Positions 29,792 through 37,549 of a DNA stretch of 64,000 nt are shown here, in pieces. Each line of letters starts with the position of its first letter. Positions within the stretch are counted from its first letter, which is position 1. Location: contig CAWFMO010000001.1 in the NCBI GenBank assembly GCA_963817065.1, forward strand, positions 1,426,001-1,490,000, in the 5' to 3' direction. The notes beneath the pieces are model-generated. The model saw only the letters and a list, made by a program, of their open reading frames with translations. It was not told the DNA's origin and did not search any database. Source of the DNA: CAWFMO01 sp963817065 (GTDB lineage Bacteria; Actinomycetota; Thermoleophilia; Solirubrobacterales; 70-9). The position numbers and the translations under genes were made by a program.

Positions 29792-31248
29792 CCCTTTTTC
29801 TTCTTCTTGTTGGCCTGCTTCGCCGCCTCGCGGGCCTTCTCGCGGGCGGCCCTGCCGGCCTTCTTCTCCTTCTGGGAGATCGAGCCGCCGGGCTTGCGCT
29901 TGTACGCGGAGACGCCGGCGTAGGTGTTGAAGTAGATCTGCTTGCCGTCCGAGATCGCCGCGTTGTAGGCGCCGTGGGGGACGCCGAAGACGCGCTTGCC
30001 GGTCTTGGTCGAGAAGCCGGCGGTCGCGCGCTTGCTGAGGTTGGAGACGTAGAAGATCTGGCCGATCACTGCTCCGGCGCCGATCACGCTGCCGCCGGCG
30101 GCCTTCGACCAGCGCTCGTCGCCGGTCTCGGCGTCGAGCGCGTAGACGTGGCCGTCGAGGCCGCCGAAGTAGACCGATGGCTCGGTCGCGATCGTGTCGG
30201 CGACCGCGGGGCCGGCGTAGAGCTCGGAGCCGGTCGAATGGCTCCAGACGAGCTTCCCGCTCGCCGCCTCGAAGCTGTACATGCGGCTGTCCTTGCTGCC
30301 GATGTAGACGCGCCCGAAGGCGACGGTGGGGGTCGAGTAGAAGCTGCCGGCGCGGCCGAAGCTGCCGCCCGAGGCCGAGGACTCCCACTTGACGCTGCCG
30401 TCGTCGAGGTTGATCGCGGTAAGAGTGCCGCCGTAGTCGCCGACGTAGATCACCCCGTCGTTGAGCGCCGGCCCGCCCTTGACCGCCCCGTCGACCTCGC
30501 GCGTCCAGACGACCTTGCCGGTCTTGGCGTCGAGTGCGAAGACCTCGCCGTTCTCGCAGCCGAAGACGACCTTGTCGTCGGCGACGACGGGTGAGGACTC
30601 CGAGCGCCCGGGCAGGTCGCGCTCCCAGATCGTCTTGCCGTTCTCCGGGTCGAGCGCCATCGCCTGGCCGGGTTCGAGGTTGACCGCGTAGAGGGTGTCG
30701 TAGGCGAAGGCCGGGGAGGAGGCGTTGAGCTCGCCGATCCTGCGCTCCCACTTCGGCTCGCCGCTCTTCGCATCGATCGCAAAGGCCAGCGCGTCGTTGT
30801 TGACGCCGTAGAGGGTCCCGTCCTGGAGCACGGGGGAGAACTCCATCAGCGTCCCGGTGCCGAAGTCCCAGCGCCGCTTGAACGGGGGCCGGAGGCCCTT
30901 GCGCGGCAGATAGCGCGTCCGTTCGTCGTTGAGCCCGTAGGAGGGCCAATCGACGACCCCGCGGGTCAGCTCGGGCTGGACCTCGTTGAAGATCCCCGAG
31001 TTCTTGACGTCGCCCGGGCGCTTGAAGATCAGATAGCCGGCGAGCGCGACCACCAGGCACGCGGCGCCCGCCCCGGCGGCGATCACGAGCCCGCGGCGCT
31101 CTTTCCACTGCTTTTCGAAGAATCCGCTGATCTCTTCCCTCTTGTCGGGGGGTGGTTGCGTCCCGGTTACCCGCTGCACCAACTTCGTGACGTCGCGCCG
31201 GAGGCGCTTTGCGAGATCGACCAGGGAGGACATCCTGCGATGCAGCAT
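29788..31248 (-). CDS. Membrane-anchored PQQ-type beta-propeller protein
   Basis: A 486-residue protein. A short cytoplasmic N-terminus is followed by one membrane helix (about residues 52-75) and then seven or so PQQ/BamB-like blades of the form ...VYALDAETGDERW..., such as AFAIDAKSGEPKWERR, MALDPENGKTIWERD, and AINLDDGSVKWESS. No PQQ-dehydrogenase catalytic residues are evident, so it is more likely a binding or scaffold protein outside the membrane. The C-terminus is a Lys/Ala-rich tail ending KKKKKG. Start may be the second Met (31233). The ORF overlaps the divergent nucleotidyltransferase start. Confidence 0.8.
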   Translation of the reverse strand: MLHRRMSSLVDLAKRLRRDVTKLVQRVTGTQPPPDKREEISGFFEKQWKERRGLVIAAGAGAACLVVALAGYLIFKRPGDVKNSGIFNEVQPELTRGVVDWPSYGLNDERTRYLPRKGLRPPFKRRWDFGTGTLMEFSPVLQDGTLYGVNNDALAFAIDAKSGEPKWERRIGELNASSPAFAYDTLYAVNLEPGQAMALDPENGKTIWERDLPGRSESSPVVADDKVVFGCENGEVFALDAKTGKVVWTREVDGAVKGGPALNDGVIYVGDYGGTLTAINLDDGSVKWESSASGGSFGRAGSFYSTPTVAFGRVYIGSKDSRMYSFEAASGKLVWSHSTGSELYAGPAVADTIATEPSVYFGGLDGHVYALDAETGDERWSKAAGGSVIGAGAVIGQIFYVSNLSKRATAGFSTKTGKRVFGVPHGAYNAAISDGKQIYFNTYAGVSAYKRKPGGSISQKEKKAGRAAREKAREAAKQANKKKKKG

Positions 31249-32410
31249 GGTAGGGAATGGGGCTGTGGGCGCCGCAGATATAGACCATGGAGCGTTTTCC
31301 GAGCGCCTCGAGGGGCTTCCGGGGATCGACGCGCTGCGCGAGGCGGCCGCGGGGGCCGACGCCTACCTCGTCGGCGGCGCGGTCCGCGACCTGTTGCTCG
31401 GCCCGACGCTGGCGAGCGCCGGCGGGCACGCCGACCTCGACGTCGTCGTCGAGGGCGACATCGGCGAGGTCGCGGCGGCGCTCGGCGGCGAGCTCCGCGA
31501 GCACGACCGCTTCGCGACGGCGACCGTGCGCGCCGGCGAGCTGACCGTCGACCTCGCGACCGCGCGCGCCGAGCGCTATCCGCGCCCGGGAGCGCTGCCC
31601 GAGGTCCGCCCGGCGCCGCTGGTCGAGGACCTCGCGCGGCGGGACTTCACCGTCAACGCGATCGCCGTCCCGCTCGCCGGGCCGCCCGATCCGATCGACC
31701 CCCACGGCGGGGTCGATGACCTGCGCGCCGGGCTGCTGCGCGTCCTCCACGCCGGGTCGTTCGCCGACGATCCGACGCGGACCCTGCGCGCGGCCCGCTA
31801 CGCCGCCCGCTTCGGCTTCGAACTCGAGGGCGAGACCGCGGGGCTGCTGCGCGAGGCGGACCTCGGCACGGTCTCCGGCGAGCGGGCGCTCGCCGAGCTG
31901 CGGCGGATCGCCGCCGAGCCCGACCCCGGGCCGGCGTTCGCGCTCGTCCGCGACTGGGGGCTGATGCCCGAGGACGTCGACACCGATGGGCCCAAGCGCG
32001 CTTCGGCGGTCGCCGAGCTCGCCGCGCGCGAGCCCTGGGCGGGCTTCGCCGCGCGCGATCTCGCGATCATGCTCGCGATCCGACCGCTGCTGGCGCAGAC
32101 GCGTGAGCTCGCCGAAGCCGACCCCGCGAGCCCCTCGGAGGCGTCGCGGATCGCCCGCGCCTGGGACCCGATCCAGCTCCTGGTCGCGCGCGCCTCGAGC
32201 GGCGGCGAGTGGCTCGATCGCTGGGCCGGCGAGTGGCGGCACGTCGCGCTCGAGATCGACGGCGAGGACCTGATCGCGGCCGGGGTCCCCGAGGGCCCCG
32301 CGGTCGGCCGCGGGCTCGAGGCCGCGCTCGCGGCGAAGCTCGACGGCGAGCTCTCTGGCCGCGAGGCCGAGCTCGAGCGCGCGCTCGCGGCGGCGCGCGA
32401 AGCAGGCTGA
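31247..32410 (+). CDS. CCA tRNA nucleotidyltransferase / poly(A) polymerase family protein
   Basis: About 387 residues of a class II nucleotidyltransferase. The head domain has YLVGGAVRDLLLG and the metal-binding HADLDVVVEG (DxD), then RRDFTVNAIAVPL and DPHGGVDDLRAGLLR, DDPTRTLRAARYAAR, matching the CCA-adding enzyme family. The C-terminal half is Ala/Glu-rich and less conserved. It could add CCA to tRNA or be a related polymerase. The start is uncertain: ATG 31247 overlaps the divergent gene's start, and GTG 31265 is an alternative. Confidence 0.8.
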   Translation: MVGNGAVGAADIDHGAFSERLEGLPGIDALREAAAGADAYLVGGAVRDLLLGPTLASAGGHADLDVVVEGDIGEVAAALGGELREHDRFATATVRAGELTVDLATARAERYPRPGALPEVRPAPLVEDLARRDFTVNAIAVPLAGPPDPIDPHGGVDDLRAGLLRVLHAGSFADDPTRTLRAARYAARFGFELEGETAGLLREADLGTVSGERALAELRRIAAEPDPGPAFALVRDWGLMPEDVDTDGPKRASAVAELAAREPWAGFAARDLAIMLAIRPLLAQTRELAEADPASPSEASRIARAWDPIQLLVARASSGGEWLDRWAGEWRHVALEIDGEDLIAAGVPEGPAVGRGLEAALAAKLDGELSGREAELERALAAAREAG

Positions 32411-32421
32411 GGGCGCGCCAC

Positions 32422-32427
32422 TACGCT
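32422..32427 (+). promoter_or_regulatory. Putative -10 hexamer (TACGCT) for pgeF
   Basis: TACGCT lies 6 bases before the pgeF ATG without a Shine-Dalgarno sequence, in the 23-base gap after the nucleotidyltransferase gene. Confidence 0.3.
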
Positions 32428-32433
32428 GCCGAT

Positions 32434-33168
32434 ATGGACTGGCGCGAGCAAGACGGGCTGCGCTGGCTCGAGGCGGAGCTACCCGGGGCGAAGGCCGCGT
32501 TCACGACCAGGACCGGCGGCGTCAGCGAGGGGCCGTTCGAGAGCCTCAACGTCGGGCTCCTGACCGACGACCAGCCCCAGCGGGTGCTCGAGAACCGCGG
32601 ACTGCTCTCGCGCGCGACCGGCGTCGATTTGGATTCGGTGCTGATCGGCCACCAGGTCCACGGCGCGGAGCTCGCATGGCACGACAAGCCCCAGGAGCCG
32701 AGCCCGTTCGCGCAGGGAGTGGCGGCCGAGGACCACGTCGACGCGCAGGCGACCGCGGCCGAGGGCCTCGTCCCGCTGGTCCAGGTCGCGGACTGCCTGC
32801 CGATCGCGCTCGCGGGCGAGGGTGGCGTGGCGATGGCGCACGGCGGCTGGCGCGGGCTCGCGGCGGGGATCGTCGCCCGCGCCGCCGAGGCCGTGGGCGC
32901 GAGCGCGGCCGCGATCGGGCCCGGGATCGGTCGCTGCTGCTACGAGGTCGGCGACGAGGTGCTCGAAGCTTTCGCGGACCTCGACGGCATCGCCGACGGG
33001 CGGATGCTCGATCTCGCCGCCGTTGCCCGCGCCCGGCTCGCCGAGGCGGGGGTCGAGGACGTCGAAGACACCGAGCTCTGCACGAGCTGCAACCCCGAGC
33101 TCTTCTTTTCCCACCGCCGCGACAACGGCGTCACCGGCCGCCAGACCGGACTGGTGCGGATCGCCTGA
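32434..33168 (+). CDS. pgeF: Purine nucleoside phosphorylase/multicopper-like (YfiH, PgeF) family protein
   Basis: A 244-residue protein of the YfiH/LACC1 family. Characteristic segments are HQVHGAELAW, QVADCLPIALAG, AMAHGGWRGLAAGIV, IGPGIGRCCYEVG and the C-terminal FFSHRRDNGVTGRQ. The metal-ligand pattern His, Cys (ADC) and His (AHGGWRG) is intact. The family has been called laccase-like but is now associated with purine nucleoside phosphorylase activity and with clearing UDP-MurNAc-Ser misincorporation. It commonly lies just downstream of ftsZ and next to yggS, as here. Its stop overlaps the yggS ATG (TGATG). Confidence 0.88.
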   Translation: MDWREQDGLRWLEAELPGAKAAFTTRTGGVSEGPFESLNVGLLTDDQPQRVLENRGLLSRATGVDLDSVLIGHQVHGAELAWHDKPQEPSPFAQGVAAEDHVDAQATAAEGLVPLVQVADCLPIALAGEGGVAMAHGGWRGLAAGIVARAAEAVGASAAAIGPGIGRCCYEVGDEVLEAFADLDGIADGRMLDLAAVARARLAEAGVEDVEDTELCTSCNPELFFSHRRDNGVTGRQTGLVRIA

Positions 33169-33797
33169 TGCCGGGCCTGATCCACGGCCTCGAGCCGGAG
33201 AAGATCCGCGCCAACCTCGAGCGCGCCCGCGAGGCGGTCGGCGACCGGGTCGAGCTGCTCGCGGCGACCAAGTACGTCCCGGCCGAGGAAATGGGTGCGC
33301 TCCAAGAGGCCGGGGTGACGCTCGTCGGCGAGAACCGGCTCCAGGAGCTCGAGGCCAAGCGCGAGCGCTGGGGCGAGGCCTTCGAGTGGGACTTCATCGG
33401 CAACCTCCAGAGCCGCAAGGTCGCGAAGCTGCTCCCGCAGGTGCGCCTGATCCACTCGCTCGCGTCGGACTCGGCGCTGGCGAAGCTCGAAGGCGCCGAT
33501 CCGGGGACCGAGATCCTTGTCGAGGTAAACCTCGCCGGCGAGCAGAGCAAGGGCGGCATCGAGCCAGAGTCGCTGGAGGATTTCATCGAGCGCTGCCCGG
33601 TCAGGGTCTCGGGGCTGATGACGATGCCCCCGTTCAGCGAGGATCCCGAGGCTTCGCGCCCCTATTTCGCGCGCCTCGCCACGCTCGCGGGCGAGCACGG
33701 GCTCGAGCGGCTGTCGATGGGCACGAGCCAGGATTACGAGGTCGCGGCGCAGGAAGGGGCGACGATCGTCCGCCTGGGAACCGCTCTCTACGCCTGA
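33168..33797 (+). CDS. yggS: YggS-family PLP homeostasis protein
   Basis: A 209-residue single-domain protein with the alanine-racemase N-terminal barrel. PLP lysine lies in LLAATKYVPAEEM near residue 35. GENRLQELEAK, HFIGNLQSRK-type WDFIGNLQSRKV, and the C-terminal SMGTSQDYEVAAQEGATIVRLGTALYA segment are conserved. Such proteins bind PLP and regulate its free level; no catalytic reaction is assigned. ATG at 33168 overlaps the pgeF stop by one base. Confidence 0.92.
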   Translation: MPGLIHGLEPEKIRANLERAREAVGDRVELLAATKYVPAEEMGALQEAGVTLVGENRLQELEAKRERWGEAFEWDFIGNLQSRKVAKLLPQVRLIHSLASDSALAKLEGADPGTEILVEVNLAGEQSKGGIEPESLEDFIERCPVRVSGLMTMPPFSEDPEASRPYFARLATLAGEHGLERLSMGTSQDYEVAAQEGATIVRLGTALYA

Positions 33798-33894
33798 ACC
33801 GCGGTCAGGCAGGAATCTTGCACGGGGGTCCTCGTGACACACGGCATAATCCCGGGTAGAGGATTCGTACCGTGCGAGCCGAACTGAGGCATCG

Positions 33895-34527
33895 ATGGCT
33901 ATAGGTGACACATGGCGGCGAGCGCTCGAGTACTTCGGGCTCGTCGAAGGCGACTACATCGAAGAGGGCCAGTACACCGACGAGCACGATGACGTCGGCG
34001 GCGCCTCTCGCACCCGCGGAGGCGGGGGCGGGGGCGGCGAGGGGCCGGACACGATGGCCGACGCGCCGATCCGCGAGCCGCGCACCTCGCGCGGCGCATC
34101 GCGCGGGCGTGGGGACTTCGGCGGCGACGACGTCGACGACATCTTCGGAGACGAAATGCCCTCGCGGCGCGGACGCACCGCGGTCGAGGAGGCGCCTCCC
34201 GATCTCGAGCCGGCCGAGCCCCGCGGGGGCGGGCGCGGCAACGGCGCCGACGTGCAGATGAAGCTCGTCGCGCCTCGAAACTTCAACGACGCCCAGCAGG
34301 TCGCCGACGAGTTCAAATCCCGGCGCCCGGTGATCCTCAACCTCCAGGACACGAACGCGGACCTCTCGCGGCGGCTGATCGACTTCTGCTCCGGGCTCAC
34401 CTACGCGCTCGGCGGCGGGATGCAGAAGATCGCGACCCAGACCTTCCTGCTCACGCCCGAGAACGTCCAGGTCTCGGCCGCCGAAGCCGAGCGGATGCTC
34501 GAGCGCGGCTTTTTCAACCAGAGCTAG
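33895..34527 (+). CDS. sepF: Cell division protein SepF
   Basis: A 210-residue SepF. Its N-terminus forms the short amphipathic membrane helix (MAIGDTWRRALEYFGL). A long acidic, Gly/Arg-rich linker (residues 25-120) follows. The C-terminal FtsZ-binding domain includes LVAPRNFNDAQQVADEF, RRPVILNLQ and CSGLTYALGGGMQKIA, then FLLTPENVQV. SepF ties the FtsZ ring to the membrane. It lies after yggS as in the classic division cluster. A 97-base gap upstream likely holds its own promoter, but I could not pick one with confidence. Confidence 0.95.
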   Translation: MAIGDTWRRALEYFGLVEGDYIEEGQYTDEHDDVGGASRTRGGGGGGGEGPDTMADAPIREPRTSRGASRGRGDFGGDDVDDIFGDEMPSRRGRTAVEEAPPDLEPAEPRGGGRGNGADVQMKLVAPRNFNDAQQVADEFKSRRPVILNLQDTNADLSRRLIDFCSGLTYALGGGMQKIATQTFLLTPENVQVSAAEAERMLERGFFNQS

Positions 34528-34616
34528 CGGCCGCCGGCCTCGGGCGGTTCCTGCTTCGGTACCACGCGCGGTGGGGATAAGATCGGCTACCCCGTCCACT
34601 AAGTGAAGGAGCACTT

Positions 34617-35159
34617 ATGAAGGACAGACTCGACCGCCAGATGCCGAGGGCGGCAATGATCGTCGCCGCGCTCTCGCTCTGCGTCGCGCTCGGAAGCAGC
34701 GCGTACGCCGTAAAGGTGAAGCTGAAGAAGAATCAGGTCAAGACCAAGAACATCAAGAACAAGGCGGTGACGGAGCCGAAAATAGCTGACAACGCCGTTA
34801 CCGGCGCGAAGGCAAACGAGAGCACCTTCACCGAGGTCCCGAAGGCAGCCGCCGCGACCACTGCGGGCACTGCGACCACTGCGGGCACAGCGGTTGTCGC
34901 CAGCGTCGACATCCCGGACTTCGCCGCCGGCCAGAACCAGTGCTTCAGCGTCAACGTCCCAGTGGCAGGCGTCGTACCGGGCGACAACGTCGTCATGACC
35001 CCGGTAGGCGCGCTGACATATTTCGGCCAAAGCCAGCTCGCGATCACCCTCCACAACGTTGGCGCCGGGACGGTTGAGGTCCAGGCCTGCCTCAGCGCGG
35101 ACGAGATTGGCGCGGTCGCCCCGCCCCCCATCGACTACAAGTTCCTGATCCTCAAGTAG
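34617..35159 (+). CDS. Secreted protein of unknown function with Lys/Asn-rich repeats
   Basis: A 180-residue protein with a signal peptide (MKDRLDRQ…IVAALSLCVALGSSAYA, cleaved near residue 31). Next comes a basic repeat-like region (KVKLKKNQVKTKNIKNKAV, then EPKIADNAVTGAKA), an Ala/Thr-rich linker, and a hydrophobic beta-rich domain ending in a conserved-looking YKFLILK. No known domain is recognised. A strong Shine-Dalgarno AAGGAG lies at 34606-34611. It interrupts the yggS-sepF-proC-yggT cluster and has a likely -10 TAAGAT at 34578. Its signal, basic region and position suggest a surface role (inference). Confidence 0.65.
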   Translation: MKDRLDRQMPRAAMIVAALSLCVALGSSAYAVKVKLKKNQVKTKNIKNKAVTEPKIADNAVTGAKANESTFTEVPKAAAATTAGTATTAGTAVVASVDIPDFAAGQNQCFSVNVPVAGVVPGDNVVMTPVGALTYFGQSQLAITLHNVGAGTVEVQACLSADEIGAVAPPPIDYKFLILK

Positions 35160-35176
35160 TACTGACGCGCGCTCAA

Positions 35177-35182
35177 TAACCT
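35177..35182 (+). promoter_or_regulatory. Putative -10 hexamer (TAACCT) for proC
   Basis: TAACCT ends 7 bases before the proC ATG, with no Shine-Dalgarno sequence. It matches the leaderless-start pattern. Confidence 0.4.
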
Positions 35183-35189
35183 TCGTGCC

Positions 35190-35960
35190 ATGAGAATCGG
35201 CTTGATCGGTGCGGGGCGCATGGGCTCCGCGATGGCGCGCGGCTGGGCCGGGGCCGAGGGCTCGGACGCCGATCTGGCGTTCACCGACGCCGAGCCGAAG
35301 CGCGCGGAGCAGCTCGCCGCCGAGCTCGGCGGCGTCGCGGTCGGCTCGAACGCCGAGCTCGCCGAGCGCTCCCAAGTCCTCGTCCTGGCGATGAAGCCGG
35401 CCCAGCTCGGCGAGGTCGCCGCCGAGCTCGGCGACGCGGCCACCCCGGTGATCTCGATGCTCGGCGGCACGCCGCTCGCCACGGTCGAGGAGGCGCTGCC
35501 GGGGGCGCCGGTCCTGCGCGTGATCCCGAACCAGGGCGTCTCGGTGGGGCGCGGCGTGCTCTGCTTCGCGCTCTCGGAGCGGTTCGCCGGGGGCGCCGCC
35601 GAGCCGTTGGTCGAGCTGCTGCGGGCCCTGGGGACCGCGATCGAGGTCAGGGACGACCAGATCGACGCGGCGACGGCGGTGACGAGCTGCGGGCCGGCCT
35701 ACGTCGCGCGGGTCGCCGGCACCCTGATCGAGGAGGGCGAGCGCGCCGGGCTGTCGCGAACCGACCTGACGCTCGCGATCGCCGAGACGATCGCCGGAAC
35801 CGGCGAGCTGCTGCGCGAGAGGACTCCCGATGAGATCGGCGACGCGGTCGCCTCGCCCGGCGGGATCACCGAAGCCGGGCTCGAAACGCTCGACCGCGAG
35901 GGATTCGCCGACGCGCTTCGCGCCGCGGTCGAGACGACATTGGAGAAGATGAGGAAATGA
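35190..35960 (+). CDS. proC: Pyrroline-5-carboxylate reductase
   Basis: A 256-residue NAD(P)H-dependent reductase for the last step of proline synthesis. The N-terminal Rossmann motif is IGLIGAGRMGSAMARGW. VLAMKPAQLGEVAAEL and the RVIPNQGVSVGRG segment are family features, and the C-terminal SPGGITEAGLETLD motif matches the ProC signature. It overlaps yggT by four bases. Its position between sepF and yggT is common in Gram-positive division clusters. Confidence 0.94.
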   Translation: MRIGLIGAGRMGSAMARGWAGAEGSDADLAFTDAEPKRAEQLAAELGGVAVGSNAELAERSQVLVLAMKPAQLGEVAAELGDAATPVISMLGGTPLATVEEALPGAPVLRVIPNQGVSVGRGVLCFALSERFAGGAAEPLVELLRALGTAIEVRDDQIDAATAVTSCGPAYVARVAGTLIEEGERAGLSRTDLTLAIAETIAGTGELLRERTPDEIGDAVASPGGITEAGLETLDREGFADALRAAVETTLEKMRK

Positions 35961-36250
35961 GCATCGCCGCGATCGACAACCACGACGTCGCCGAATTCGT
36001 CGACAACCTGTTCCTCGTCTTCATGATCGTGATCTTCATCCGGATCCTGGTCTCGTGGTTCCCGCGCCGCCCCGACAACGCGATCCTCAACGGGATCATC
36101 GGCTTCGCCGAGCAGACCGCGGACCCGTACCTGAACATCTTCCGCAGCTTCATCAAACCGATCGGGATGATCGATATCAGCCCGATAATCGCGATCTTCG
36201 TGCTCCTGATCGTGCAGGCGATTCTCGTCAACGCGATCGACTCCGCTTGA
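35957..36250 (+). CDS. YggT-family membrane protein
   Basis: A 97-residue protein with two long hydrophobic helices (residues 15-35 and 70-92) and the family motif FIRILVSWFPRRPDN, then TADPYLNIFRSFIKPIGMIDISPI. YggT proteins often neighbour sepF and are thought to act in division or membrane homeostasis. The ATG overlaps the proC stop (ATGA), and its stop overlaps the TTG start of lspA. divIVA, often found next, is absent here. Confidence 0.88.
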   Translation: MSIAAIDNHDVAEFVDNLFLVFMIVIFIRILVSWFPRRPDNAILNGIIGFAEQTADPYLNIFRSFIKPIGMIDISPIIAIFVLLIVQAILVNAIDSA

Positions 36251-36699
36251 GGACCGCCACCCGGGCGCTGGCCCTCGCGGGCCTCGTCGTCGCGCTCGAT
36301 CAGGCTTCGAAGGCGCTGGTCAGCGCCGACATCTCGCGCGGGGAGGAGGTCGAGGTGCTGCCCTTCCTCTCGTTCACCAACGTGCACAACCGCGGGATCG
36401 CCTTCGGGCGCTTCGCCGGCGCGAGCCCGGTCCTGATCTCGATAACGATCGTGGCGCTGATCGCCGTCCTCACCTACATGGCGACCACCGTCCGCGGGCC
36501 GCGGGTCTGGATCGCCGCCGGGCTTCTGGTCGGCGGCGCGCTCGGAAACCTCGCCGACCGGGTGCGGATCGGCTCGGTGATCGACTTCATCGATCTGCCG
36601 GCCTGGCCGACGTTCAACATCGCCGACGTCGCGATCGTCGCCGGGATCGTCTGCCTCGTCCTGCTGCCGGAGACCGACGACGGGCCGGCGAGGGAATGA
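36247..36699 (+). CDS. lspA: Lipoprotein signal peptidase (signal peptidase II)
   Basis: A 150-residue membrane aspartyl protease with four hydrophobic helices. The conserved VALDQASKALV, the FTNVHNRGIAFG loop, and both catalytic aspartates (GNLADRVRIGSVIDF and FNIADVAI) are present. It cleaves prolipoproteins after lipidation, including the lipoprotein at 19227. The TTG at 36247 overlaps the yggT stop (TTGA) and gives the shortest complete protein. Its stop overlaps the start of the pseudouridine synthase. Confidence 0.92.
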   Translation: MRTATRALALAGLVVALDQASKALVSADISRGEEVEVLPFLSFTNVHNRGIAFGRFAGASPVLISITIVALIAVLTYMATTVRGPRVWIAAGLLVGGALGNLADRVRIGSVIDFIDLPAWPTFNIADVAIVAGIVCLVLLPETDDGPARE

Positions 36700-37412
36700 C
36701 CCCTGATGGCGCCAAAGGCGGCCCGGGACGCGAAGCGGAGGAGCCGCCGTCTTATGTCGTCCACGTCGACGACGACGTCGTGGTCGTCGACAAGCCCGCG
36801 GGGCTCGTCGTCCACCCGGCGCCTTCGCACAAGGGGGTGACGCTGGTCGAGCTGCTCGCCGACCTCAGCGGCGGCGGCGAGCCCGAGCGCCCCGGGATCG
36901 TCCACCGGCTCGACAAGGACACCTCGGGCCTGATGGTCGTCGCCCGCAACGACGGGGCGCACCGCTCGCTCGCCGAGCAGATCCGCACCCGCGAGGCGAA
37001 GCGCGAGTACCGGGCGCTGGTCGAGGGGCACCTCGACGCACGCACGGGGACGATCGACGCCCCGCTCGGGCGGCACCGCCGCCGGCGCGCCGAGATGGCG
37101 GTGCGCGGCTCGGGCTCGCGCGAGGCGCGGACGCACTTCGAGGTCATCGACACGCTGCCCCGCGACACCTTCCTCGCCGCCCGGCTCGAGACCGGGCGCA
37201 CGCACCAGATCCGGGCCCACTTCGCGGCCATCAACCATCCAGTCGCCGGCGACCCGCGCTACGGGCACGAGGGGCGCCACGGGCTCGAGCGCCAGTTCCT
37301 GCACAGCACCAGGCTCGCGTTCCGGCATCCGGCGAGCGGCGAAGAGCTCGAATTCCACTCCGAGCTGCCCGAGGACCTGGCCGCGGCGCTCGAACGCGCT
37401 CGCGGGAGCTGA
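36696..37412 (+). CDS. RluA-family pseudouridine synthase
   Basis: A 238-residue synthase with the RluA/RluD catalytic motif IVHRLDKDTSGLMVVA near residue 70, where Asp is the catalytic nucleophile. The LETGRTHQIRAHF and HPVAGDPRYG motifs are present. It lacks an S4 domain, so the substrate may be 23S rRNA or tRNA and the exact site is uncertain. RluD-type genes often follow lspA, as here. The ATG overlaps the lspA stop (ATGA). A 137-base gap follows before rpsB. Confidence 0.88.
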   Translation: MTPDGAKGGPGREAEEPPSYVVHVDDDVVVVDKPAGLVVHPAPSHKGVTLVELLADLSGGGEPERPGIVHRLDKDTSGLMVVARNDGAHRSLAEQIRTREAKREYRALVEGHLDARTGTIDAPLGRHRRRRAEMAVRGSGSREARTHFEVIDTLPRDTFLAARLETGRTHQIRAHFAAINHPVAGDPRYGHEGRHGLERQFLHSTRLAFRHPASGEELEFHSELPEDLAAALERARGS

Positions 37413-37427
37413 GCGGCGCCCATCGCC

Positions 37428-37549
37428 TACACTGGGCACTCGAACTAACCCCTATCCCCGCCGATCGGCGTGGGGGGCTGCCCGGCACGATCCGGGTCCC
37501 CACGACCCCGGCGAGGTCGCGCAAAAACACCAAGCACATAGGAGCTTCA
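37428..37549 (+). promoter_or_regulatory. rpsB leader region with candidate -10 and two hairpins
   Basis: TACACT at 37428-37433 may be a -10 (no clear -35). The leader then contains a hairpin CCCC-GCC-(GATC)-GGC-GT-GGGG near 37456-37476, and a second one CCCGG-(CACGAT)-CCGGG near 37480-37496. AGGAG at 37541-37545 is the ribosome binding site. A leader of about 110 bases before a ribosomal-protein gene is a plausible site for S2 feedback. Confidence 0.4.

Noticed and set aside
33818..33850. TTGCAC and CATAAT as a sepF promoter
   Set aside because: The spacing of 21 bases is outside the normal range.
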